Assembly (NCBI GenBank): GCA_907163375.1
Contig: CAJQUW010009010.1
Coordinates: 230,496 to 294,495, forward strand
Reading direction: 5' to 3'
Length of the DNA stretch: 64,000 nucleotides
DNA from: Prostheceraeus crozeri
Lineage: Eukaryota; Platyhelminthes; Polycladida; Euryleptidae
Shown here: positions 10,909-21,299 of the stretch, piece by piece
Position numbering within the stretch: the first letter of the stretch is position 1
Layout of the letters: every line of letters starts with the position of its first letter
Position numbers and translations under genes: made by a program
Notes under the pieces: generated by a model
Seen by the model: only the letters and a program-made list of their open reading frames with translations
What the model was told of the DNA's origin: nothing
The model's database searches: none

Positions 10909-12826
10909 TAACCATTCACAGGACTTAGCCTCATCACCAGTGTTATATGTAGCAGTGAAAGCCCTTGATGGAGTTCCAGGTAACCCCAGGAAAAATAGGG
11001 TTAAGCAAAAAGAAAGTCAGATATCTATGACTATTCATTACCCGAGTCATTTATTTTTTCTCAGTGCACTGAAAATTGCACTGGTTCTGGAGGAAGTTCT
11101 CAAATGAAGTGAAGGAATCGCCAACGCGCGCATTTGAATTTCATCAATACGTGATTACTCAAAAATAAACAGCTTTTCATGGAGAAATTCACTTCTATGT
11201 TGGGAAACATAGAAATTTCCAAAGAATATAATATCATAAAGGAATTTTATTGGAAATTTCTGTGTTGGTCAAGAACGTAAAATGTGTGGGAATGTGCTTT
11301 TCTGAATTCTAGGTCGAACCAACGAATTCAGAAGTGCCACTGAATGTTGCTTTCTTCAATTCATCACGTCGCAACGTGTGTTGGCGTCCGGATATTCCGA
11401 ATCGAAAAACTGCGATAAATGATGAACGACTCTATTAATCAGCCCAACACTGACACCTTTTTTGTTTGCAACCATAGAGTAATGTAGCTAATACTGGTAA
11501 CATTCGGGACCCATTTAGTCGAGATAAATTAATTAATATTTTTAATTACTTGATTACTACTTTTCTATTATTTCATTATAGTTGCTTCAAAGGTGAAACA
11601 GATGGCCGTCCTGGTCTGTTGTCATATTTGATGAACCCATCTTTTGCTTCTATTCCGTGTAATAAGTACTCTGTGCTTGTCGAGTGACATAAAAAGTGTG
11701 ATTTGAAGTCATCTTCAATGTAGAAACGGACAGTTTCCTCGCCGTAATTCTCAATTGTCTCATCATTCTTTTAAAAAGCATACAGCATATTGCATTCATC
11801 ATGAACAACTTCGTCAAAAATAGTCATTGCTTGCAAATCTTCCTCAATTAATTCATTCAATGTAAAATATAATCCTCTATGATACAATCTTTTACCATTT
11901 GATTCATTTTTAACTGGTCACCTTTACTGTTGCTATAGAAACTCAGTGCACTTAGGCCTTGCTCTGCTTCTAGGGCAGAACAGGAAATCAGCTGTTTTTC
12001 AGAACGGCCCTGAATTTGATGTTGTTCTGAAAACAGAACCGAGTAAATGAATCGGGTTTTGTCAAATTAATTTTGTTCTGGAATCAGAGCATAATTAATC
12101 GGCTATGGCTTTATGCATCGGTGCAAATTATACCAGCAAAGTTATGTGCAATAGTCAAGCCAGATCTGAGAATCTGTGAATTTAACAATTTAAATTCGAA
12201 AAGGAGAATACTACCACCATATTTGTTTGAATTGACTTCTGAAAGTTCACGAAAAGGCTTCAAATGATTTATACCAAATATGTATTTACCAAATAAGTCC
12301 CTTCTGTTGGTTGATTTCACACAGAAAAGGTTTTTACTTTTAGCTGCACTTTCGATATGGCAGACAGCATTGAAGTAAGTTTTCATCACTTTTACCGGAT
12401 ATTTTGCAGTTGAAAGTTTGACAGATTGCTAAATGATAGGCCACAAATCAAACCTGTCATCAGCTTGAACCATAATTCGTATCAACGGATGTTTTCAATT
12501 TATGCTATTGTTGATGTGTCAATCAGAGTTTCATCATGAGTTTAATATGAAGAGAAATTGTGATGAAAATCACAAAGAATAGACAACAACTCTGACGGTA
12601 AATCAGCTTCCAGAATATGCAACAGTAACTATTGGTCTTATTCCAACATCGAGGCTAAGTTTGTAAGGTTTCGCTAGTACTAGGCTGACTTTTCCATCAA
12701 ATGGATAAGTAGATATCTTTGTACGTCTTTTTGTCTGAAGTTGCTATTAATGATTGGAACGCCCATGAGTCCTGAAACTGGTTGGATAGAAACAATATGC
12801 ATTAGAAGTCACATCTCAACAAGGAA
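10909..12826. other. No recognisable gene
   Basis: AT-rich. A 92-codon minus-strand frame (12111-12389) and a 64-codon plus-strand frame overlap. Neither shows a known motif. Confidence 0.45.
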
Positions 12827-13276
12827 CACTAGGTGACATGCCACGCTCAATTACGGATAATTCACGCGTAAACTACATGACCCTACATGACCCTAAACAT
12901 CCGTGGCTATGCGGAACATTGCTGCAATATCTGTTATATAAGTTAGTATAGTTGACAGTCCTGTTATATAGACTTTGCGTCTCATGTGTCTACATATATC
13001 AGAGACTAAACAATGTGATAGGACCTCAATGTCATGCTCAGGGAAGACAGAACATGCTTAGCGGTTCATCCGTGGTTCAAGCGGCAACGCAGGCAGCCGT
13101 TATAGATGACGCGCAAACTATAAACGCTCGCCCGCGCGTATTCATAAACACTCCCCATGTTTTAACATCATCAGATCAAGTGATTTCTAACTCTTAGTGC
13201 AGCGCGTATGTACTAAATGCCTTTAACCACGAATGTTTAGGGTGCTCCGTAATTACGCGTGGCATGTCACCTAGTG
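12827..13276. mobile_element. CACTA-ended non-autonomous element
   Basis: A 450-bp element with perfect 20-bp inverted ends CACTAGGTGACATGCCACGC. The similarity continues inward through ATTACGGA and ACCCTAAACAT-like words with small gaps. CACTA termini are typical of EnSpm/CACTA transposons. The immediate flanks share only AA, but the 13-mer AAGTCACATCTCA directly follows the right end (13277-13289) and also lies 8 bp before the left end (12806-12818). The 81-codon frame inside is not a transposase. Confidence 0.65.
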
Positions 13277-13349
13277 AAGTCACATCTCATGAATAGCGAC
13301 CTAACAATTATTCGTTCCACTGTGAGATAAGAAAATTGCGAATCAACTT

Positions 13350-13664
13350 GCAATCCGAAACATGAGGCTGCGGCTGAATGATCCAATTGGTCTGCCAAGA
13401 CCCATTGTGAACAATCTGGCTCGAGTGACAGGAATGGCCAATCCTCGAGGAAGCAGTGAGCCGAGAAAAGACCAGTATACATCCACAGGTCGCTGTGCAA
13501 GATGTAGAGGTGAAGGGGAAAAACAAGCAACTGCAACCGCACCAATGACTTATGCAACGTTTGCAATCAGCCCGTCCGTGTGTGGCAAGCAGTCTTCTTC
13601 TATGAATAATGCTTCAACTGCCATCTCGTTGTTGATGGTGCAAGACGCTGCAAATGAAACTTAA
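13350..13664 (+). pseudogene. Possible piggyBac transposase C-terminal remnant
   Basis: A 101-codon frame contains GRCARCRGEGEKQATAT and, later, PSVCGKQ. The spacing resembles the cysteine-rich C-terminal domain of piggyBac transposases (GRC-x2-C, then paired cysteines, then VC-x-H), but the middle cysteines and the histidine are absent. It starts just after the CACTA-ended element. A chance match is possible. Confidence 0.28.
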
Positions 13665-13701
13665 TTTGTTATTTATTCAAAAATATAAGTTTGTACAATA
13701 T

Positions 13702-13930
13702 CACTGTAAATGCCTCGCCACCAAAGTCACCACTAACTCACCACGAAACATTGGCAACAAAAGTGAACACCAGGAAGTACGAGTGGCCAACACTTGCCAC
13801 GAACTAATGCAGCTGTTAAACATTATCATGCCACGCCCTATTGTTGCCAATTGCAGGCGAATTCGTGGCGAGTGTTGCCGTGAGTTCATGCAATTCCTGC
13901 ATTCCTATTGGCTCGCTTCATCTCAAAATG
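13702..13930 (+). repeat. CACTGTAAA-ended repeat, copy alpha (one end)
   Basis: It begins CACTGTAAATGCCTCGCCAC. The body is rich in the word CGCCACGAA and its variants in both orientations, as in copy beta at 36425-36723. A matching right terminus was not found, so it is truncated or diverged. Open frames over it read through the repeated words and are not taken as genes. Confidence 0.5.
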
Positions 13931-15308
13931 CATGGCCACGTACAATTTTGCATCTGAGACTGCACTACTGATTTCACTACATCAGTAGACTACGGATACA
14001 GAATTTTTTGCTATTGGAAAGGATTCACTAAATAGCTTTCCCTATAATTATTTACTAGCATTCCCACCTGATCAATTAATTTTGTCTATTCCGAGCTATG
14101 TAATCATCAATGATGTTTTTATCATTGATACTTGAGAGACGAGGACTAAAATAAACGGTTCCAGAGAGACCATCAGGAGATACATAGAAAGCAAATTTAT
14201 TAGTACACAAAATTTTATTTTCATTGTAAAGGTTTCATATAATTCCAAATGATGTGCAACGTTGTAAAAAATATATGCAAATATTTCAGAGATTTACATA
14301 ATCATAGAATGACAGGTACTCCTTAGCAGGACTAATGAGCACTCCCACAGGGAAACCAGACAAAGTCAATTTTTTTCATGACACACAAATTTATAATTAT
14401 CATAAAACAATGGGCGAACGAAAAACACATGTTATCAAACACAAATCTCGACACCAGTAAGTCACATTTTAGTTTCGTCAGCAGGAAAACCAACCAACGA
14501 TCAAAAAACTCCTCATATATAAAAATTCTGAACTGTTGCGACAAGTTCATATGTTTACACAAGATATCTGTGGCACCATCTTTAACAAAATGACCTCTGT
14601 TAACAAGAATAATTACAAACTTTTTGTGCCGATTCAACAACATATTGAGCAAATATGCACATATGCGAGCAAATACGCAAAATTCTATTCATTTGGCTCG
14701 CAAACACATGAATACCCATCTTTCGGTGGATGAGGCTATCCGGAAAAGTTAATATGCATAAAATGTAAAAATGTACAAGTGGTGCGTCAAAAGAAAAAGA
14801 AGCAACTTTCTCGATTGATGTTTAGTCTGCGAGCATAGCAGCGCGACTTAGAACAAGATAAAAGACAATTTCTTGAAAAAGTACCTGAACAACACGTTCG
14901 ATGTAGATAGAGTAAACAGCGATCACATATCTTCATCCCACAATCAAAACTTCCTCACCACTGGAATGAAGAAAGATCTTTCTTCACATTACTTAAACCA
15001 CAGTACGTTCGACATGACCACTGCGAACAATATCGGCTGGTGGAGGATGTTGAACGCTGATAGCTTATTCTTTCAGCGCTCTCTGTCCTATAACTTAATT
15101 ACTAACAGAATTTCATAACAAATTTTGTAGTCGACAAATCATCAATCGAGACTAATTTTAATCTTATATTTTCAACGTGTAGAACACAATGCGGTATTCG
15201 ATGCAGAAATACGCAGCAGGCAAAAAAGACGGCATGCGAACAAATAATAAGGATAGCTAGGCCTGTTTCGTGTGATAGGCATTTATTCAACATTTAGATA
15301 CACTACAC
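13931..15308. other. No recognisable gene
   Basis: AT-rich. The word ACCATCAGGAGATRCAT, with related flanks, occurs near 14168 and again near 28885, so part of this stretch is a dispersed repeat. Frames at 14332-14652 and 14873-15118 show no family. Confidence 0.4.
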
Positions 15309-16022
15309 AGTCCGGCAGCCACAATGATTTTCTCCAGGGAAAGAGGCCGAAACTGAAACTTTCACAGAATGCGTATATCCTGTGCCTACTACGAATCTGC
15401 ACGTCTATCGAGTTCTGCCTGGTTCCTCTTCTTGTCAGACACGATCAAGGAAAGGCAAATTTTAATCCAATGGGATGCAGATTGGAGTTTTTTGCTAGAA
15501 TGAAACTCTCTATGTTTTCTACTACTGAGTGAAAAGTCTAGAGTAATAATTTTTGAAATGGAATGTCTTCAGGTCATTTCCTATCATGTTTATGTGTTAT
15601 TATCATGCTTCTTATCAGCGATGTATACAATAATGTGGTCAAATACGCATCAAATTGGCAAAAAAGCTTGTGCTTGTCGACATAAGAAGCTTGCCAATTC
15701 AACATGTATTTAGCCTCATAGAGTCATACCTGAACATGATAGGAAATGACCTGAGGAAATTCCATGTCAAAAATCATGGCTTTAGACTTAGTACTTTCAC
15801 TCAGCATAAGAAAACGTAAAAAGTTTCATTTTTGTCAAAAACTTCAATCTGCGTCCCATTGGATTACCATGTGTATTTCTTTGATCCTGCCTGACAAAAA
15901 GAGAAACCAGGCAGAACACAGCAGCCCTGCAAATTTGTAGTAGGCATAGGGTACACGTAATTCTGTAAAAATCTCACTTTTGGCCTGGCTCCCTGCAGAA
16001 ACTCACTGTGTTTGCCGGAGTA
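15309..16022. mobile_element. Palindromic MITE family P1, copy B
   Basis: A diverged copy of the family at 10188. The left end CAGTCCGGCAGCC faces a right end whose complement is TACTCCGGCAAAC. The internal words GGTCATTTCCTATCATG and CATGATAGGAAATGACC face each other. The flanking trinucleotides ACA and GCA differ at one base, consistent with an aged 3-bp target duplication. No coding capacity. Confidence 0.7.
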
Positions 16023-16535
16023 GCACCTCTTGTGATCTAAAATAAGTTGTTTAGTCATTGATTTAAGTTTTCGCTCATTTAATTTAATTCAATTACTTAG
16101 CCACTGTTGTATGATAGATTGCTTAAATACACAGAGTATTTAAGACAAACCATATAGTATGATTTGAATAAAGTTTCTGAACTGCCACAACACTTACTCT
16201 ACAACAGTCATTAGATTTAGGTCGTTTGGTCGCTTTATCTGATTTAATTTTCTAAATTTTGAAATAACCATGCCCGCTTCTATAAGCCCACAGACCATGG
16301 CGATTATGTTGAATTCATGTTTCTCGCTAAGCTGTGGACTCATAAGTACTGAAGAATTTTCTGCAACAATGCATGCATGTTTGAAAAGATATAGATAGCC
16401 GTTTAGTACTTATCAGAAAAGTGAAATAGAACTTACAGTCAGAGTTTTACCATATTCATGCATGCATAAGGTGTTGACATGGAACTATTTTAGCGACATC
16501 AGTGGATCGCATGAGTACCACTGAAGCTTACAATA
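16023..16535. other. No recognisable gene
   Basis: AT-rich spacer between a palindromic element and a LINE 3' end. Confidence 0.5.
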
Positions 16536-17230
16536 GTGAACTGCACGGTGATTGCACGGTGATTATCCCTATTCATGCCGAATCAATCTCATCTTACAAA
16601 GAAGAGCATACTCACTTGATGAATTGGTCCATGTCAGCTGGGTTGAAAATCAACATGCGGAAAAGCAAACTTTTATGGTTTCCAAAGATGCCTACATGCC
16701 CCCGTCCTGTAATTCCTGATATCTCATCAGTTGATAGCCTTAAAATCCTGGGAGTTGTCTTATCCTCTGATTTGAAGTGGCACAACCATGTTGATTTTGT
16801 AATCAGAACCGCGTCACGTCGATTGTACGCTCTCCGTGTTCTCCGTCCATTTCTGAACTCTTCACACCTGGCTTCTGTTTATAAAGGACTAATACTATCT
16901 GTGATAGAATATTGCTCTCCCCTATTGATCGGGATGTCAACTGGTGACAAGAATGCTCTTGATCGACTCCAACGTAGAGCTCATCGTATTGTATGTGGTT
17001 CCGATTGTGAATGTGACATTTTTGATGACCTGGAAGGAAGGCGTATACAAGCATCTTTGAAGCTTCTACATAAGATAGTCTCCAACAACGATCATCCCTT
17101 GCACTCTATGTGTCCTGAGAGAATCCCCCGATCTGGTAGATTTGTGCAACCTTTTTGTCGAACTACTCGAAGGAGGAACTCCTTTTTTCCTGCTGTTTCC
17201 ATCATTGAAAACAATACATTTATAGATTGA
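16536..17230 (+). mobile_element. LINE 3' end with a 242-codon frame still open
   Basis: The frame opens at 16502. From about residue 15 it matches the part of a jockey/CR1-like LINE that follows the RT YADD box: GDCTVIIPI stands where family members read ADDxTxIIPI. Then come MNWSMSAGLKINMRKSK, LKILGVVLSSDLKWHNHV, SRRLYALRVLRPF, SVIEYCSPLL and RLQRRAHRIVCG. The fragment is 5'-truncated at or next to the catalytic box, where the 11-mer GCACGGTGATT is tandemly duplicated. No stop interrupts it up to 17230, so it is among the younger LINE pieces here. The ATG is probably incidental. A (CT)n tract follows at 17469. Confidence 0.85.
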
Positions 17231-17467
17231 AGATCAGCTACATGTATATGTGATAATTTTTTTTTGTAACTTATGTAGTCCTGTCTTTGCATTTGTGTGG
17301 AACTGTGAAACTATGTGACTTCATCAATCATGACTTAAATGCTCTTACGGCGTACTCTGTGCAACGTCATAACTTTCATTCATTCTGTTTTAGTAACGTG
17401 TAAAAATTTGATTGACGTGTATTTACTTATGTCTTTGTATGATTTTCATTTTTTTGAATATAAACAT

Positions 17468-17468
<1 letters not shown>

Positions 17469-17509
<41 letters not shown>
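17469..17509 (+). repeat. (CT)n microsatellite
   Basis: About 20 uninterrupted CT units 240 bp after the LINE stop codon. It may be an expanded LINE tail. A shorter CT tract lies at about 44603-44632. Confidence 0.9.
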
Positions 17510-17515
<6 letters not shown>

Positions 17516-18454
17516 ATATAACAATGCTGCGCATTGTTATAGTCAAATTCAATCACTTCTTAACAATTGTGAAAAGTCTCATTGAAGGTGCTGCCACATT
17601 TGAGAGCTCAGAGGGCATCGGAAAACTCCATTTTAGATGCTTGATGCAAATTACGGAAATTCAAAATTTGCAGCATTGCAAACCCCAAAAAGTCAACTCT
17701 CAGCTCTCAAAAGAGATACCACACTGAGACTATACTGCTTCAACGCCATATACTTGGATCAGCTTTGACATGAGAGCGGAAGCATCAGAAATTACTTTAA
17801 CTACCAAACGAAGATTGCGTCAAAATTTTGCAATGCGATAATGCAATTGTTCTATATCTACACATTACGAAATCTCACTTAATGATAAGACAATTGAGAA
17901 CACAGAAGTTCTATCAAACTCATAACTATTTTATTAATTCGTAATATATGTATTTTTTAAAACAGATCGAAATCTTCCCGTAGGTTGCACAAAGAATTTT
18001 TGATTTCGGTGACATAGATAATCCAAGTGTGACATTGGAGCAATTTAACTCAATGAGATCTTTCACACGGGCTTTGTAGGACTTATAGGAAGCGGTTCAC
18101 GGTCGTCAATTTCATTAGTAGACCTACTCATACGCACAACTAATTACGCGAAATTGTCCACATCAACAGCGTATTTCACATTTTTGAGAGTAATGAAATG
18201 TTTGTCTCTCTCTATTTGTTTTTTCATATACTTTGGCAAGTGCAAGCAAAACGGTATATCTGCTCAAGTAAACGTATGATGACACAAGATTTAAAAATGA
18301 AAATCATGGCGTTAAAAAATGCACAAGTATTTGTTTGAAATCAAGAAAATTAAACTAGATCGAATGACCAAACAAACACTTGTGATGATTAAATAGCAAA
18401 ATCAAATGAGCAAAACCATTCAAATTCTAGAAAACTAATTTCAATGAGCAAATA
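17510..18454. other. No recognisable gene
   Basis: AT-rich. Short frames only. Confidence 0.5.
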
Positions 18455-19698
18455 CAGGGTGTCCAGTTAAGGACACTGGATTTAATTCAATAGACATATC
18501 CACAATGATACTGATATGTTATTGATTTGTTGCCCAGAATATCTACATGGGTATGCAACTTCATTTTGCATGGTCGGTTTACAAGAAAATTAATTGAAAT
18601 ACGAAAAAGGATTAAATATGTTTAATATTGCATTCACAAGACAATTTTTCATCCACAGTCTCCATATTCACTTATGAAAAACACCATCCTTTAAATGACC
18701 ACCTCTGCAGTCACAGCATACTCTTATTCTGTGAAGAAAATGTTCAATCACTCTTTCACACAAGTTTGTCGTGATTCCACCAATTACACCTCGGATCTCG
18801 CGATTTAATTGAGCAATCCTGTTGGTTTTTTTATATGCCCGCGATTTCACATAGCCCAGATAGAAATCATCATGGAAATCATATGGGGACAAGACACATG
18901 ATCCTGGTGGCCATCCATCGATGATAACCATTGCTGGAGAAAAGGCGATCAGGAAATTATTCTCTGATGAACTGTGTGGTTTCTCGTGCAGTATGTTTAG
19001 TTGCACCATCTAGTTGTAACCATAACTCTTGTTCATCTAAGGTTTCGAGTTGAGGCAAAGAAACTCATTTATCATCCTTGAATGACAATCGCCATTTACA
19101 TTTACAACTAAATTTTCATTTTCAAAAAATATGGTCTAATCACTCCACCACACCATACCGCACATTGGTCGGGTTGCAATGACTTCTCATGTAGGGTAAT
19201 CGATCCTCACTTGAGGATCGTCTGTGGCCCATATTCGAAAATTTTGTTTCTTTACGCAATCGTCGAGATGAAAATAGGTCTCGTCGCTAAAGATTGTTCT
19301 CCTCGTAAACATTGGATTCACTTGCTGATTCTTAAGCGCAAAATTGGTACAATCTTGGCGAACTGTATGGTCGCAGGTTTCAAACTGTTGTGCCACTTGA
19401 ACTTTGTAAGGGTAATTGTACTAAGGGGGCAACTGCTGTGACCGATGGCATAAAGATGCCCTGGGATTTTCTATCCAATAATACAAATGGCAAGTGGTGT
19501 GACTGTTCCAGGTTTTCTATTACCATTATGAGTGGAACTCACCCAATGCAACTTCTGCATCAAATTCATAGCAAATTGACAATGCAAAATGAAGTTACAT
19601 ACCTTTGTAAATATTCCAGGCATTCAATCAATAACATATCTTCAGTATCGTGGATGTGGCTATTGAATTCAATCCGGCGTCCTTAACTGGTCACCCTG
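18455..19698 (-). mobile_element. mariner/IS630-type transposon, nearly whole but decayed
   Basis: A 1244-bp element with TA on both sides (18453-18454 and 19699-19700). Its inverted ends start CAGGGTGTCCAGTTAAGGAC and CAGGGTGACCAGTTAAGGAC, and similarity continues for well over 100 bp inward. On the minus strand the transposase is readable in pieces: SDETYFHLDDCVKKQNFRIW (first Asp, near 19280), LDGATKHTARET (second Asp, near 18990), then LSPYDF and LGYVKSRAY near 18880, where mariner-like enzymes carry the third acidic residue. CRGGHLKDGVF near 18680 is the C terminus. Several frame changes and stops separate these blocks, and the N-terminal helix-turn-helix part is hard to read, so the enzyme is dead. 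Confidence 0.85.
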
Positions 19699-20037
19699 TA
19701 CATGTTGTCAAAGTCAATAAATCAACAATTACTTTGAAAGATAGAAGTGACAGGCCTACATTGTGTCATTATTGCGCATTTCAAGCAATTTCAAGTATTT
19801 CTGCATGCTATTATATTACGGGTAGAAAACATTATTCATTTTTTAGGCCCTCATCCAAAATCATATTATATGTCACAATCTTAAAAGTTGCTCATAGATT
19901 ACTAATTCGGCTATAAATCAGCTTGATGTCATACTTATTTGCAACAATAAGCAAATAAGAAAATTTTCCACTAATGCGCCTGATTGAGGGTCAAATAAAG
20001 TTCAGAGTTCTCATATAATGCTCTGAGCATTTCTTAC
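19699..20037. other. No recognisable gene
   Basis: AT-rich spacer to the right of the mariner-type element. Confidence 0.5.
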
Positions 20038-20240
20038 TGAAATTCATTCTGGTGTTCAGAGAGCACTCGAGGCACTCCAAAACTTCTTCCTGCGAAGGTC
20101 CGTGACTTAAATTGAAAACTAGAAAAGCCATCGCAAAAATTTCGGTGGTCTTGGGCGGCACCATTCGTGCGAATATCCATTCCATCAATCGATACCGAAG
20201 ATTTCGGGTAGTTGGACAATCCACCAATGTGAATAGGCTC
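20038..20240 (-). CDS. Candidate internal exon of an unknown host gene
   Basis: On the minus strand a 203-bp block is bounded by a good splice acceptor (pyrimidine-rich TTTCATATTTTTCAG ending at 20241) and a good donor (CA|GTAAGAAA, G at 20037). The block is more GC-rich than its surroundings. Two frames are open through it. The likelier one reads SLFTLVDCPTTRNLRYRL, then MEWIFARMVPPKTTEIF, then HGPSQEEVLECLECSLNT; it looks like a helical globular segment but matches no family I recognise. No neighbouring exon was identified, and open frames in two registers weaken the case. Confidence 0.3.
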
Positions 20241-20579
20241 CTGAAAAATATGAAAGGTGTAGTAAGTATTTGCATGGATCAATGTGGCTCTACAGCATAG
20301 TTTCATGTTAGGTCCATACTAGTACATATGCACAATTGAACAAGAACAGAGAAACCGATGAAGCGATGAGTAGTCGAACACTTCGCTCACATATCATTTA
20401 ATTAGATTTAATTGACATTCCAATATAGCCTACCCAAAAATATTAATTAATCTAATATTATAGGACTGTTCCAGTCATTATCTTCATTTGGGTTGTGTGT
20501 AAGACTGTGAGTTCTTTAATTGCAAAATGCAAATTATGAAAAGGAGATTGCTATAAATTCGTAGACTGAAAGGTTGGTA

Positions 20580-20890
20580 TAAATAGAATAATTAAATATT
20601 GAATTGCATCCTCAGTTAAAAAATGGAAACAGACCTGAGATGTAAATTACGCCTTCTGATAATTCCTGACATTGAATGAAATGGCAGCTATTTAGGTCTG
20701 TTTCCATTTTTCAACTGAGAATGCAACTCAATATTCAATTATTCTATTTTCAATGTGTTTGCAAAAAGCGTCAAATTTTGATTATTGCAGGTGCACTAAC
20801 TTAGGCGAGTGTGTTTAAAGTGATGCGAGCCGTATTTAACGAATACCCGTCGAAACTTCGCTAACTTGCTTAATGCAAATCTGAAATGCT
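20580..20890. repeat. Dispersed repeat family R2, copy 1, with terminal foldback
   Basis: Positions 20580-20749 form an inverted repeat of about 56-bp arms (AAATAGAATAATTRAATATT at both outer edges, ATGGAAACAGACCT at the inner edges). To the right, CCCGTCGAAACTTCGCTAAC is shared with copy 3 near 58200. Other copies are at 52855 and 58165. No coding capacity. Confidence 0.65.
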
Positions 20891-21299
20891 GGTAGTGAAA
20901 GTCAGGTGTAGTATGATACTTTGATACTTCAGTCATTTCATTTTGAATCAATCAAGAAGTACTTGACACACCACATGAGTACTTTCTTTGTGAATTTAAA
21001 ACAGACATTCCTTCTATTGAATTGAATAAAAGAAAACAAAAATCAACTCATTTACCTTATCTATGCTAATTTCCAGTTGTGCATGTCTCGATTTCAGTAT
21101 TTTCACTTAATCTCCTTTCATAGCTGGCCCCCTATATGAATTGAATGTTTTTAGCTTTTGAAGCAAGACTATTTAGCATCCTTTGCTTAATGACGTTATC
21201 TTATTATGACTAGAGTTGTCGAAAGTGCTTAAAATAAGTTAGTTTTCATTTCCTTGCTTATATCTACTTTGTATTTATTTTAGAATTATTTACTCTGTA
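20891..21299. other. No recognisable gene
   Basis: AT-rich, without assigned features. Confidence 0.5.
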
